The notes: generated by a model from the sequence alone, not told the origin. Shown: positions 27,531-38,413, counted from the stretch's first letter. The stretch is DNA of 64,000 bases from Nodosilinea sp. E11 (GCF_032813545.1 NZ_CP136520.1:3218001-3282000); one strand, 5' to 3'. A program made the numbers and translations.

Positions 27531-29312
27531 CTACTGCTCAGCTTCGGAGTCTAGAGGGGCTGGTCGCCAGTCTTTGATCGCCCAGGTGCTGGCATCCCAG
27601 GGGGTAAATGCGACGCCGGTGAGGCGATCGCTGACCGCATTGGTCATGGCCCGATGCACCACTGGAATCACCGCTACATCTTCAGCCAGTAGCTCGTTCA
27701 TTTGCTGAAATAGTTCGGTGCGGCGATCGGGGTCGAGTTCTTGCTTAGCTTCTGCCCAGAGGCGATCGTATTCGGGGTTGCAGTACCGGGCATTGTTGGG
27801 TTCTTGCCACTGGTTGGCCTGGGAGGCAATTTTGGCACAGGTCCACCAGCCCATATAGGTGCTGGGGTCGGGGTTTTCGTTGCCGATAGAGTACACCTGC
27901 ATGTCGGCGAAGAAGTGGTTGAGGCTGCCGGTGTCTTGGGGGTCTCCCGAGAAAAACTCATCCATGCGCACTCGCGCAATTTGCACATCTACCCCGAGTT
28001 CTTTGAGGCTGTCGCTGACAATGGCCTGGGTTTTTTGGCGCACTGGGTTGACCGCCGCCTGAAACAAGACCTCTAGGGCAACGCCATCCTTTTCGCGCCG
28101 ACCGTCGCCGTTGCTGTCGACCCAGCCGGCTTCATCTAGCAGGGCTTTGGCGCGTTCTAAATCGTAGGTGTAGTCGATCTCTGTCGATTGGTAGTTGGTC
28201 GGGGCTACCAACAGTTGGGCGGTGGGTTTGCCAGCAGTGCCGTAGAGGGTTTGGGCAATGGTGTCGCGATCGATCGCCAGGTTGATGGCCTGACGCACCC
28301 GCAGGTCGCTGAAGTAGGGGTGCGGAATCTCAGGGCTGGAGCGCTCTCCAGCTTCGGTGCGGGCAAAGGGGTTAGCAAAATTGAGCATGATGCGCTCTAC
28401 CTGGGAGCCAAACAAGGTATCGATATGGCCGCCAGCATCGGTTTCTAGGGCGCTGAGAGCCTCGGCTTCAACCTGGAGGTTGTGGGCAAAGTCTGCGGTG
28501 CCAGCCTGCAAAACTTCTCGAGCCGCCGCATAGGGAGCCATGCCGCCCAACAGTTCGATGCGTTCAAAGGCCGGTCGTCCGCCCCAGTAGCTAGGGTTGG
28601 GCTCAAAGATCACGGTGCCAGACTCGAACCCTACCGCCTGGTAAGGGCCAGTGCCTACGGGCTGGAGGTTGGCGGGGGCTTCACGGGCAGTTTGGTCGTT
28701 GAAGTCGGCAAACTGGTGACGGGGCAAAATCAGCCCGGTTTGGCCGGTAAAAGGCACCGACCAGGCCGGGGTGGGATTGGCAAAGGTGATTTTGACGGTG
28801 TAGTCGTCGATCGCCTCAACGCGGTCTACTCCTTCGTAAAACTGGGCAGTGGCAGCCCCAACTAAGGGGTTGCGAATAAATTCAAAGGTGAAGACGACAT
28901 CGTCGGCGGTAAACGGTTCGCCGTCGGCCCAGGTGACGTCAGGGCGCAGGGTCCAGGTGACAGAGGTGCCGTCTTCGGCGACGCCACCATTCTCTAGAGA
29001 GGGGATTTCGTCAGCGAGAAAGGGTACCAGCTCTCCAGCCTGGTTGTAGCTGGCTAGAGGCTCGTAGACGATCCGAGCCGCTTCAAAATCTTGGTAGCCA
29101 GTGGCCAGGTGGGGATTGAGGGTGAGGGCCGATCGGCTATAGAGCAGTCGCAGGGTCTGGGGATCGCGATCGCTCTGCCGCGGGCTAGCTACCTCGGTTT
29201 CGGCCGGCGGGGCAGTGGTTAGGTTGGTAGATTGGCTACAGGCAGCAGTAGCGGCTAGGGCGACGCCAGCAGCGGCTACCAAAAGTACGGTGCGAACCCC
29301 TGATCTAATCAT
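27531..29312 (-). CDS. ABC transporter substrate-binding lipoprotein, peptide/nickel class
   Basis: A 593-residue periplasmic binding protein of family 5 (DppA/OppA type). The N-terminal lipoprotein signal ends in the lipobox ATAAC with Cys25 as the lipidated residue. Typical segments are SALTLNPHLATGYQDFEAARIVYEPL, WTLRPDVTWADGEPFTADDVVFTFEF, GTGPYQAV, LRVRQAINLAIDRDTIAQTLY and LLDEAGWVDSNGDGRREKDG. Members bind peptides, opines or metal chelates for an ABC permease. No permease or ATPase gene is adjacent, so the partner is encoded elsewhere. Confidence 0.93.
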   Translation of the reverse strand: MIRSGVRTVLLVAAAGVALAATAACSQSTNLTTAPPAETEVASPRQSDRDPQTLRLLYSRSALTLNPHLATGYQDFEAARIVYEPLASYNQAGELVPFLADEIPSLENGGVAEDGTSVTWTLRPDVTWADGEPFTADDVVFTFEFIRNPLVGAATAQFYEGVDRVEAIDDYTVKITFANPTPAWSVPFTGQTGLILPRHQFADFNDQTAREAPANLQPVGTGPYQAVGFESGTVIFEPNPSYWGGRPAFERIELLGGMAPYAAAREVLQAGTADFAHNLQVEAEALSALETDAGGHIDTLFGSQVERIMLNFANPFARTEAGERSSPEIPHPYFSDLRVRQAINLAIDRDTIAQTLYGTAGKPTAQLLVAPTNYQSTEIDYTYDLERAKALLDEAGWVDSNGDGRREKDGVALEVLFQAAVNPVRQKTQAIVSDSLKELGVDVQIARVRMDEFFSGDPQDTGSLNHFFADMQVYSIGNENPDPSTYMGWWTCAKIASQANQWQEPNNARYCNPEYDRLWAEAKQELDPDRRTELFQQMNELLAEDVAVIPVVHRAMTNAVSDRLTGVAFTPWDASTWAIKDWRPAPLDSEAEQ

Positions 29313-29883
29313 TGTTTAACGCTACTAACCCCAAAACGACAGCACAACTGGGGCTCGCTTGCCCCCGATCTTTCATGGTAGACAATCCGCGCCTGTAGGT
29401 AGCCTTTCAGGGGCCAGTTTGCCCCTTGGCTGGGGCTGCCAACGATGGCGATCGCCCCTCCCAAGCGAACTCTATTCAAAGTTGTGGATTCCTATGTCTA
29501 TCAAAGGGAGCGTTTGGGTTCCCGGAAACTTTGGTCTGAAATTAGTCAGAAAGCGATGGCGAATCGGTGAGATGGCCCCTGGAGTTGTAATGGGGCGCTG
29601 TAGGTTTGAATTGCCCTCTAGGGTGCGCTATCCAGGCGATATTTCACGCGTTGACAGACGATCAGGAGATCGAGATTACGCTCTTGACCGCCAAAGTTTG
29701 ACCAAGGCGGGCTTGGAAAAATCGGGACAACGAAAAATCTCAAGCTACAAAAACGAAATATTCAAACCAAATAGACTATAAAGAGGTGAATATATTGACA
29801 AGATTAGCTACTCTTGGGGTCAACAGCCCTACTAGCGGTTGAATGTTGAGTGTGAGACGACGCGACCAGGATCAGGCGATATT
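29313..29883 (+). other. Long non-coding gap
   Basis: This 571-base gap lies between the divergent lipoprotein and coiled-coil genes. A 140-codon open frame at 29359-29781 is present but shows no domain, no good start signal and odd composition, so I do not call it. TATAAA near 29774 and TTGACA near 29794 are promoter-like. No repeat was recognised. Confidence 0.4.
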
Positions 29884-31359
29884 ATGACTGACACTACGGC
29901 TTCGAGTGGTTCCTCAGAAACCCAGGAAACGAGATCCCCGGAGCAGCCTGGGGTACCTATCTATCCATCCCAAACCGACGCTGGTTGGGAAAGTGTGACG
30001 TTTCCTGGTCAGATGCCCTTAACGACGATCTCTGAGGCAGAGAGCCCTGGGATAGAGGGTTCTGGGGCAGAAGCTGAGGCGGTGTCGAGGGGTGCAGAGC
30101 CTGGGCCGCAAGCGGTGGCCTATGATGCTCAGCCAGAACCAGCCCCTGAAGATTTGGTGCAGCTGATTCAAGATCTCAACCAGTGCAATGATGCGCTGCT
30201 GCTGCGGGTGAGCGAGCTAGAAGAAGATCTGGAGCGATCGCAGGTGGCCCTGCAAGCCGAGGTAGAACGTAATCAGGCTCCTGCCAATCCTGCTGCGCTG
30301 CCCATGGGAGCCCAACCTGGCCCAGTGCAACAGCAAATTGCCCAACTGCTCAGCGAACTTGATGTTGCCAACGATGGGCTGCGGCGCACGACCATTCACA
30401 ATGAGACTTTGCAGGCTGAGCTAGATGTTGCCCAACAGCGGGTGGCGCAGCTAGAGCGAGAGTGCACACTGCTGCAACAGCGGTTTGGTGACAAAAATAC
30501 GGCACTACACCAGGCCGAGGAGACCTGCCGCGATCTCAAGGCTCGACTGCACCGGCAGCAGCGCTACACGCTTCAGTTCAAAGCCGCGCTTGAGAAATGT
30601 CTCAATATGACTCCGGCCTCAAGCTCAGTCTCTGGGGCCGCGCCGGTCCCCCTGGCGGTGTCGGCTGCCGAGCCTGACAATCAGCCCGTGACTATGCCGC
30701 GATCGCAGCAAATTCAACCCTGGTCGGCGGGTAAGGCTTCGCTGGATGATAACCCTAGTTTGACTCATCTGCTGCGAGGGCTGCGGGGCGCTAGCCCAGC
30801 TACTCTAGTAGAGCCTACCCCCGTGGAAGTGCAGCCTGACCTGTTTGCTGTCTCAGAGCTATCGAGTAGCCGGTTTGTGGAGATGTCGGTGCTTGAGGTC
30901 GAACCTCAGCCCCGAGTCACGGTTGGCCCAACAACGCCCCCAAAGCAAGCCCCTGAGGCGTCCTTAGAGCCAGCTCCCAAGGCATCTCTAGAGCAAGTCC
31001 CCGAGGTCGTTCCTGCTGCGATCGATCCTTGGGTAGAGGTAGCGTCGACACCAGCTTCGGACTCAACCACTGCGGCTTCTCTCTTTACCGAACCGTCTCC
31101 CTGGGGAGAGCCGGTGGCCTCCGCTCCGCCCGCTGATGTACCTATGCCAGAGCCACTGCCGATTCCCCCGCTGGTGACGGCCCCCCTTCCTGCGGCGGCA
31201 CCGACGACAGCGGCGGCACCGACTTTGCCAGCCGACCTAACTGCCGACGCTAAAGTCGTCCCCTCGCCGCTCGTGTACCCACTGCGATCGCAGAAAAAGA
31301 TTAAATCTATTGCCGCAGTAGAGCTGCCTAGCTTTGGCCGCACCGTGCGCCGCCGGTAG
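29884..31359 (+). CDS. Coiled-coil, Pro/Ala-rich protein of unknown function
   Basis: A 491-residue protein without a signal or membrane segment. The acidic, disordered N-terminus (~1-100) leads into coiled coil (~105-245; LVQLIQDLNQCNDALLLRVS and LNVANDGLRR-like heptads), a Pro/Ala/Glu-rich linker with repeats such as PEASLEPAPKASLEQ, and a short basic tail (KKIKSIAAVELPSFGRTVRRR region, last ~22 residues). I do not recognise the family. It is the next gene downstream of hetR on the opposite strand, converging with it. The ATG at 29884 is chosen over a TTG at 29839. Confidence 0.75.
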   Translation: MTDTTASSGSSETQETRSPEQPGVPIYPSQTDAGWESVTFPGQMPLTTISEAESPGIEGSGAEAEAVSRGAEPGPQAVAYDAQPEPAPEDLVQLIQDLNQCNDALLLRVSELEEDLERSQVALQAEVERNQAPANPAALPMGAQPGPVQQQIAQLLSELDVANDGLRRTTIHNETLQAELDVAQQRVAQLERECTLLQQRFGDKNTALHQAEETCRDLKARLHRQQRYTLQFKAALEKCLNMTPASSSVSGAAPVPLAVSAAEPDNQPVTMPRSQQIQPWSAGKASLDDNPSLTHLLRGLRGASPATLVEPTPVEVQPDLFAVSELSSSRFVEMSVLEVEPQPRVTVGPTTPPKQAPEASLEPAPKASLEQVPEVVPAAIDPWVEVASTPASDSTTAASLFTEPSPWGEPVASAPPADVPMPEPLPIPPLVTAPLPAAAPTTAAAPTLPADLTADAKVVPSPLVYPLRSQKKIKSIAAVELPSFGRTVRRR

Positions 31360-31386
31360 CGTTAGCGGTCTCTCTTTGAGCCCTAC

Positions 31387-31491
31387 TATAGCTATAGCTA
31401 ATTCGGTTAGGACAGAGCCGTCATTCCCCTCTATGCAGGAATGACAGGCAGAGATCGTTGCAAGCAAAACGTCCTGTCGGCTATGGCTATA
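31387..31491. repeat. Fold-back repeat (MITE-like), 105 bases
   Basis: The ends TATAGCTATAGC (31387-31398) and GCTATGGCTATA (31480-31491) are complementary with one mismatch, followed inward by AGGAC/GTCCT and an inner perfect hairpin GTCATTCC/GGAATGAC (31420-31445). Similar TATAGCTATAGCC sequence occurs alone near 27310. There is no coding capacity, as expected of a non-autonomous element. Confidence 0.6.
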
Positions 31492-31529
31492 ACTGAGAAA
31501 ACTGCTGTGGCTTTGCCCCGGACCTGTTG

Positions 31530-31654
31530 ATTACTCCCATAGGGGAGTAATACCAAAGCTTGCTTGGCTACCCCCGATTCCGGCAGGGCGCATGCCATGT
31601 GCCCCTACGAGTTGGTCTGTTGGAACTCGGGGACATGGGAATCGGATTTGGTAT
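31530..31654. repeat. Second fold-back repeat, ATACCAAA/TTTGGTAT ends
   Basis: A hairpin ATTACTCCC/GGGAGTAAT (31530-31551) abuts an element whose ends ATACCAAA (31550-31557) and TTTGGTAT (31647-31654) are complementary, with inner pairs CCGATTCC/GGAATCGG and GAGTT/AACTC. The core GCAGGGCGCATGCCATGTGC and TTGGTCTGTT resemble the repeat at 5891-5931. It ends 18 bases from the hetR stop. Confidence 0.6.
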
Positions 31655-31672
31655 AACCCGGGCAGACTGTGC

Positions 31673-32997
<1,325 letters not shown>

Positions 32998-33306
32998 TTA
33001 GCTGCGAGTCTGAGTGACTCTGCCGCTGCCTCGGTAGGCCAGCGGGCTATGCCATCCGGTAGTGCGAGAGGGGGTAGTGGGCTCAACTCGGCCACTGCCG
33101 CGAAAGCTGAGTAATTCAGCGATCGTAGGCAGGCGGCTGAGACGACCGCTACCGCGATCGTCTTCAAGGAGAGCAGCGGTCTGTTGGCTAGCCGGGTTGT
33201 GAGCTGATAAGTGAACTGACAGCCCTAGGGTGGTGGTGATCATCAGGCCCAGGCTAGCGGTGCAGGCCAGACGGGTCATCGAAGAAAGGGGATAGGGAGG
33301 ATGCAT
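32998..33306 (-). CDS. patX: PatX-like exported peptide with three RGSGR motifs
   Basis: A 102-residue protein. Residues ~10-35 form a signal or membrane segment (MTRLACTASLGLMITTTLGL then VHLSA). The rest is polar and contains RGSGR at 51-55, 69-73 and 92-96, preceded by Asp, Phe and Tyr respectively. RGSGR is the HetR-inhibiting pentapeptide of PatS and HetN. PatX proteins, known from filamentous cyanobacteria, combine an export signal with an RGSGR near the C-terminus and often sit next to hetR. The three copies use different codons. The ATG at 33306 has AAGG upstream; Met10 is an alternative. The gene lies 386 bases upstream of hetR on the same strand. Confidence 0.85.
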   Translation of the reverse strand: MHPPYPLSSMTRLACTASLGLMITTTLGLSVHLSAHNPASQQTAALLEDDRGSGRLSRLPTIAELLSFRGSGRVEPTTPSRTTGWHSPLAYRGSGRVTQTRS

Positions 33307-33720
33307 AGGACATGGCCTTGTAAGCGCTTCTAGTCCTAGTTACAAACCTGCCGGGCCTCAGTCAGGAAAATCTTTGTGCGTAAATCTGCGGATTTCTTAT
33401 TTTCGGTAGCTCCCTGCACCAATCTTCCCGGTTTTGTAGCCGGCGGCAAGGGCTGTAGTGACCACGCTAAGAGCCTTTACGGTTTTGATCGGTGGGCAGA
33501 GGGTAGGGCTGGAACGGGGGGATGTTTACCAAATCTTTTTAAGCTGCGATCGCGTTGTTGAGAGGGGAGCACTGCGGGCCATTGACTGAACGCGATCGCG
33601 GAAAAACCCCGGCCTGCAATGGCCAGAACCGGCTAAACGATCTACTCTATGGGGAATGTGTTTTTGTTCAGGCTAAAGGCGCTGTTTTTGCACAGGTCTG
33701 TAGCCGCCGTTCGTTGAGGT
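33307..33720. promoter_or_regulatory. Divergent patX-aspC intergenic region
   Basis: This 414-base gap should contain the promoters for patX (minus) and the aminotransferase (plus). Open frames at 33376-33561 and 33555-33836 cross it but show no family resemblance and the second runs into the aminotransferase gene. AAATCTGCGGATTT near 33382-33395 is a small inverted repeat. HIP1-like GCGATCGCG occurs twice. Confidence 0.4.
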
Positions 33721-34911
33721 ATGGTCGTGCCCCCATTAGCTCTGGCAAACCGTGTAACCTGTGTAACTCCGTCGATGACCCTGGCTATTTCGGCTCGGGC
33801 GAAGGCGATGAAGGCCGAGGGTTTGTCGGTATGTAGCTTTAGTGCTGGAGAACCCGATTTCGAAACGCCCGATCATATTCGAGCGGCGGCCAAGACCGCC
33901 CTCGACCAGGGTAAAACTCGCTACGGTCCGGCGGCCGGTGAGCCGGGACTGCGCCAAGCGATCGCCCATAAGCTTCAGCACGACAACGGCCTGTGCTATG
34001 GCCCTGAAAACGTGATTGTCACCAACGGCGGTAAGCATTCGCTCTACGGCCTGATGATGGCGCTGATTGAACCGGGCGATGAGGTGATTATTCCGTCCCC
34101 CTACTGGCTCAGCTACCCCGAAATGGTGAAGCTAGCTGGAGGTACACCGGTGATTGTGCCCACGACCGCTGAGCAAAACTATCGCATCACCCCCGAGCAG
34201 CTGCGCCAGGCGATTACACCCCAAACCAAGCTATTTATTCTCAATAGCCCCTCTAACCCCACGGGTATGGTTTATTCACCCGCAGAGATTGCGGCCCTGG
34301 CAGCAGTGGTGGTAGAGGCTGATATTTGGGTTGTGTCAGACGAAATCTACGAAAAAATTCTCTATAACGGGGCTACCCACCTCAGCATTGGGGCGGTGTC
34401 GCCTGAATCGTTTGAGCGCACCATTATCAGCAACGGGTTTGCCAAGGCTTATTCTATGACCGGTTGGCGGGTTGGTTATCTGGCTGGACCCGTCGATTTG
34501 ATCAAGGCTGTGAGCACTATTCAGAGCCACAGCACGTCGAATGTGTGCACCTTTGCTCAGTATGGTGCGATCGCTGCCCTGGAGGGGTCTCAAGATTGCA
34601 TTGCTACCATGGGGCATGCTTTTGCCGAGCGGCGGCAGGTGATTATTGAACGGTGCCGTGCCATTGATGGTCTCAGCTGTGGTGCTCCAGAGGGGGCATT
34701 TTATCTCTATATCGATATCAGTGCGCTAGATATCCCCTCCCTTGATTTTTGTACCCAACTGCTCGACGAAAAGCATGTAGCGGCGATCCCAGGTATTGCG
34801 TTTGGGGCGGAAGGTACCCTGCGCATCTCCTACGCCACCGACATGGAGACTATCTTGACCGGTATGGATCGGCTGGAGTCGTTTGTCGCCAGCCGGTTGG
34901 GCTCTCAATAG
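33721..34911 (+). CDS. aspC: Aspartate aminotransferase
   Basis: A 396-residue class I pyridoxal-phosphate aminotransferase that interconverts aspartate and oxaloacetate with glutamate/2-oxoglutarate. Typical segments are [72 protein letters not shown] and the cofactor lysine Lys242 in [19 protein letters not shown]. The N-terminus fits cyanobacterial homologues, supporting the ATG at 33721, although GAGG is unusually close to it. Confidence 0.94.
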   Translation: MVVPPLALANRVTCVTPSMTLAISARAKAMKAEGLSVCSFSAGEPDFETPDHIRAAAKTALDQGKTRYGPAAGEPGLRQAIAHKLQHDNGLCYGPENVIVTNGGKHSLYGLMMALIEPGDEVIIPSPYWLSYPEMVKLAGGTPVIVPTTAEQNYRITPEQLRQAITPQTKLFILNSPSNPTGMVYSPAEIAALAAVVVEADIWVVSDEIYEKILYNGATHLSIGAVSPESFERTIISNGFAKAYSMTGWRVGYLAGPVDLIKAVSTIQSHSTSNVCTFAQYGAIAALEGSQDCIATMGHAFAERRQVIIERCRAIDGLSCGAPEGAFYLYIDISALDIPSLDFCTQLLDEKHVAAIPGIAFGAEGTLRISYATDMETILTGMDRLESFVASRLGSQ

Positions 34912-35044
34912 CCTCTGCTTTCCCTTAGCTGGTGATGCGTCATTGGGCGCTGTCTGAATAGGGCGCTTTATTAAATGTGATGTCGATCGCGTAGCTTTCT
35001 CCTTAGGCAGGAATACTAAGGGAGCTGTTGGTGTTGCATGATAC

Positions 35045-38000
35045 ATGGGCTTTTGCTTTCCCCATTTACCAAGCCAAGGTACGTTGAGGCACCTACCGCT
35101 GCGGCTGCTGATTGTAGTGCCTTTTGTACTACAAATGTCGGTGGCGGTGGGCGTAACAGGGTGGCTGTCGATGCGCCATGGCCAGCGAGCCGTGAACCAG
35201 GTGGCCAGTCAGCTGCAAGATTCGGTTGCCCATCACATTGAGCATAAGCTTGAAGAATTTTTAGGCACCTCTCATCTAGTCAACCAGCTGACCTATGAAG
35301 CCTTGACCCTGGGCCACATTGATCCGGCTGATGATGAGGCGCTGTTTCGTCATTTTATGCAGCAGTCTTATACGTTTAGCCATATTGACTCACTCTTTTT
35401 TGAGCAGGCCAATGGTGAATTTGTCGGTCACACTACGCTGGGGCAGCAGGGACACCAGCTGATGCGCGGTGGCCCCAAAATGGGCAATCTTATTCAATTT
35501 TGGACTGTGGATCTGACTACCGGCCAGCCCACCGAGTTAGTACAGTCTACCCCTGATTGGCATACTCAGGCTCGCCCCTGGTACCGGGCGGCGGTGCGAG
35601 CCAAAGGGCCAGTGTGGGGAGAGGTTTTTCCATACCATAGTTCTCCGGCACTGGCAATCTCGACCTCTAGGCCGGTCTATGACGACAGCGGTGCGCTAAT
35701 TGGGGTGTTGGGCAACAATTTTTTTCTTAGTCATATTAGTCAATTCCTGCGAGAGGCCGATATCAGTCAGCATGGTCAGGCGTTTATTATCGAGCGATCG
35801 GGGTTGCTAGTGGCAACCTCCACCGATACTGACCCCTACGAGGTGGTGGCTGGTCGCCCCCGGCAGTCCTACGCAGTGACGAGCCAAGACCCTGTCATTC
35901 GAGCGAGTGCCCAGCTGCTGCTTAACCAGTCGGGGGGAGATACTCGCCGCATTCAGCCCCAGCAGGCCGAATTTTGGCTAGGTCGCGATCGCCAATTTAT
36001 GCAGGTGGCTGCGCTGGCCGATGACTACGGCTTGGATTGGCTAATTGTGGTCGTCATGCCTGAGAGCGCCTTCATGGCTGAGATCGAGGCTAGCCGCCGT
36101 GACACCATTGCCCTCTGTGCCCTGGCCTTGGTCGGGGCAGTTGTTTCTGGTCTCTACACCAGCCGCTGGATTACGCGCCCCTTGAATGCCTTTAGCTCGG
36201 CCTCGCGGGCGATCGCCGATGGCCACCTCAACCAGACCATTGGCCACACGGGCCTGCAAGAGCTGGAAGGGTTGGCCCAAGCCTTTAACCGGATGGCTGC
36301 CCGCCTTCAATCCTCGTTTAGCGATCTGCAACACTCTAAAGCCGAAGTCGAGCGTGCCAACGCTGAAATTCACCAGCAGGCTGCTCTGTTTCGCCTAATG
36401 GCTGAAAATATGAGTGATCTGGTCTGTCTCCATGATCTAGATGGCACTTATCTGTACATTAGCCCCTCAGTGCAATGGCTGCTAGGCTATACCCCCGACC
36501 AGCTGCTGGGGTTACATCCCTTGAGTCTTGTGCACCCCAATGATCTTGACCAGTGCAATCAGTATCGGCCTCTGCCCGACTCTCAAGCCCTAGCGCTAGA
36601 ACCGGTGATCTGCCGCATGCGCCACAGCCAGGGGTATTACCTCTGGATGGAAACGTTTATGCGGCCTATTGTCGATGCTACGGGTGCGGTGGTGCAGTTT
36701 CAGACCGCATCGCGCGATGTGACTGAGCGAATGAGAATGCGCCGCCAGCTCGAGCATGACGCCTACCACGACAGCCTGACCGGGCTATTTAATCGCAAGC
36801 ATCTTCAAGAGCGGCTCGAAAACGCTTTGAACCAGGCTCGTCAGCATAGTCATTACCGCTTTGCCCTGCTGTTTTTAGATATTGATCACTTCAAGATCGT
36901 TAACGACAGCCTAGGTCACCTGATTGGCGATGAATTATTGATGGAAGTGGCCAGTCGCCTCAAGGCCGCCCTGCGTCCCGCAGACCTGGCGGTGCGCCTG
37001 GGGGGTGATGAGTTTGTAGTCTTGCTGGAGGATGTGGGTCACCGGAGTGTGGCGATATCGGTGGCGGAGCGGATTTTAGAAACTCTGCGCCAGCCGTTTC
37101 AACTCAGCAGCCACCAAATGTTTGCCACGGTGAGCCTGGGATTGGTGATGGGCGATGCCCAGTACCAAACAGCCTCAGAGCTGATTCGCGATGCCGATAC
37201 GGCGATGTACCGCGCTAAGGCCCACGGGCGCGATGGCTATGAGGTGTTTGACAGTGGTATGCACGATCGCGCGATCGCCCGGCTCACCCTCGAAACTGAG
37301 CTACGCCATGCCTTGCTCCACCATCCCGAAGAATTTGTGCTCTACTATCAGCCCATTGTTGACCTGAAAACGGCTGACGTGAAAGGGTTTGAAGCGCTTG
37401 TCCGCTGGCTACACCCCCAGCGGGGGCTGGTCATGCCCGGCGATTTTATCCCCGTTGCCGAAGAAACTGGGCTGATTGTACCCCTGAGCTACTGGCTGCT
37501 AGAGCAGGCCTGTAACCAAATGACCACCTGGCAACGCTCCTATCCCCAGGCCCAGGCGCTGACAGTCAGTGTCAATCTGTCGGCGCTGCAACTGCACAGC
37601 CCCGAACTTTTAGACCAGATCGATGGGGTATTGGCCAAAACCAAACTCTCCCCCCACAACCTGGTTTTAGAAATTACAGAAAGCATGCTGATTGATAATA
37701 TTGATGACACCATTGCTGTGCTGAACGGCGTGCGTCAGCGAGGAATTGCCCTGAGTATTGACGATTTCGGCACTGGCTATTCGTCTTTGAGCTATCTATA
37801 TCGATTTCCGATCAACAGCCTCAAGATCGATCGCTCGTTTGTGAGCCAAATGGAAACTAGCCCGAGCCACGAAACAATTGTGCATACCATCATTAACTTG
37901 GGACGGCAGCTAGGCTTTAGGGCGATCGCCGAAGGGATTGAAACCCCTCAGCAGGTCAACACCCTCAAACGACTCAGCTGTGATTTTGGCCAGGGCTACT

Positions 38001-38086
38001 GGTTTAGCAGACCTCAGCCCGCTGCCGATGTCGAAACCTGGCTGACCCAATCTATTGCCTACTATCGGCCCCAGCCGGTAGACTAA
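35045..38086 (+). CDS. Membrane GGDEF-EAL sensor protein with Cache, HAMP and PAS
   Basis: A 1013-residue cyclic-di-GMP signalling protein. Order: transmembrane helix (~18-40), periplasmic double-Cache-like sensor (~45-345; RPWYRAAVRAKGPVWGEVFPYHSS), second helix (~353-375), HAMP (~376-428), PAS (~445-560; LVCLHDLDGTYLYISPSVQWLLGY), GGDEF domain with intact GGDEF at 653-657, and EAL domain with EALVRW at 783-788 and later DDFGTGYSSL. Both enzyme motifs are intact, so it may make and degrade c-di-GMP. The ligand is unknown. It may influence motility or exopolysaccharide. Convergent with the small gene downstream, overlapping it by 35 bases. Confidence 0.95.
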   Translation: MGFCFPHLPSQGTLRHLPLRLLIVVPFVLQMSVAVGVTGWLSMRHGQRAVNQVASQLQDSVAHHIEHKLEEFLGTSHLVNQLTYEALTLGHIDPADDEALFRHFMQQSYTFSHIDSLFFEQANGEFVGHTTLGQQGHQLMRGGPKMGNLIQFWTVDLTTGQPTELVQSTPDWHTQARPWYRAAVRAKGPVWGEVFPYHSSPALAISTSRPVYDDSGALIGVLGNNFFLSHISQFLREADISQHGQAFIIERSGLLVATSTDTDPYEVVAGRPRQSYAVTSQDPVIRASAQLLLNQSGGDTRRIQPQQAEFWLGRDRQFMQVAALADDYGLDWLIVVVMPESAFMAEIEASRRDTIALCALALVGAVVSGLYTSRWITRPLNAFSSASRAIADGHLNQTIGHTGLQELEGLAQAFNRMAARLQSSFSDLQHSKAEVERANAEIHQQAALFRLMAENMSDLVCLHDLDGTYLYISPSVQWLLGYTPDQLLGLHPLSLVHPNDLDQCNQYRPLPDSQALALEPVICRMRHSQGYYLWMETFMRPIVDATGAVVQFQTASRDVTERMRMRRQLEHDAYHDSLTGLFNRKHLQERLENALNQARQHSHYRFALLFLDIDHFKIVNDSLGHLIGDELLMEVASRLKAALRPADLAVRLGGDEFVVLLEDVGHRSVAISVAERILETLRQPFQLSSHQMFATVSLGLVMGDAQYQTASELIRDADTAMYRAKAHGRDGYEVFDSGMHDRAIARLTLETELRHALLHHPEEFVLYYQPIVDLKTADVKGFEALVRWLHPQRGLVMPGDFIPVAEETGLIVPLSYWLLEQACNQMTTWQRSYPQAQALTVSVNLSALQLHSPELLDQIDGVLAKTKLSPHNLVLEITESMLIDNIDDTIAVLNGVRQRGIALSIDDFGTGYSSLSYLYRFPINSLKIDRSFVSQMETSPSHETIVHTIINLGRQLGFRAIAEGIETPQQVNTLKRLSCDFGQGYWFSRPQPAADVETWLTQSIAYYRPQPVD

Positions 38087-38294
38087 GCCGTTGATCGACC
38101 CATCGTCGCGCCTTGAAAATCGCTTCAGAGCGGCTGATCACGCCTGGTACGGCTACGGCACAGCCGCGATCGTAGGTGGCCCACACGGCGTACATTAGCA
38201 CGCCATTCTCTGTGCTTTGGTCAAGCTCAAGGCGGAAACCCCGGTAGTCGAACGACAGCACTACGTGGGGGTAGTCTGGGTCAGCAAACAGCAT
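38052..38294 (-). CDS. Small protein of unknown function
   Basis: An 80-residue soluble protein starting MLFADPDYPHVVLSFDYRGF and ending in a basic helix with SRSEAIFKARRWVDQRL. I do not recognise a domain. The open frame extends upstream to 38450, but that extension crosses the sodB terminator, so the ATG at 38294 is preferred. Its 3' end overlaps the convergent GGDEF-EAL gene by 35 bases. Confidence 0.6.
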   Translation of the reverse strand: MLFADPDYPHVVLSFDYRGFRLELDQSTENGVLMYAVWATYDRGCAVAVPGVISRSEAIFKARRWVDQRLSLPAGADSRQ

Positions 38295-38345
38295 AGGGGT
38301 AAGGGGTTGGGGTGAGGAAAAGGTTAAGGCGTTGTGCCGGATAAC

Positions 38346-38375
38346 TAAAAAAGGGTGGGTTTTTAGGCCCACCCT
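38346..38375 (-). terminator. Terminator after sodB
   Basis: On the minus strand AGGGTGGG pairs with CCCACCCT around eight bases and runs into six T residues, 39 bases after the sodB stop. Confidence 0.85.
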
Positions 38376-38413
38376 GGTGAGTCGCGGAGCACGACAGCTG
38401 TGTTCTCGCCAGG

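Noticed and set aside
29359-29781. Open frame of 140 codons in the gap before the coiled-coil gene
   Set aside because: No ribosome-binding site, mixed composition, no motif or signal, and no family resemblance.
33376-33836. Two overlapping open frames upstream of the aminotransferase gene
   Set aside because: One runs into the aminotransferase gene in another frame, and neither has protein-like features; the region is better explained as a divergent promoter.
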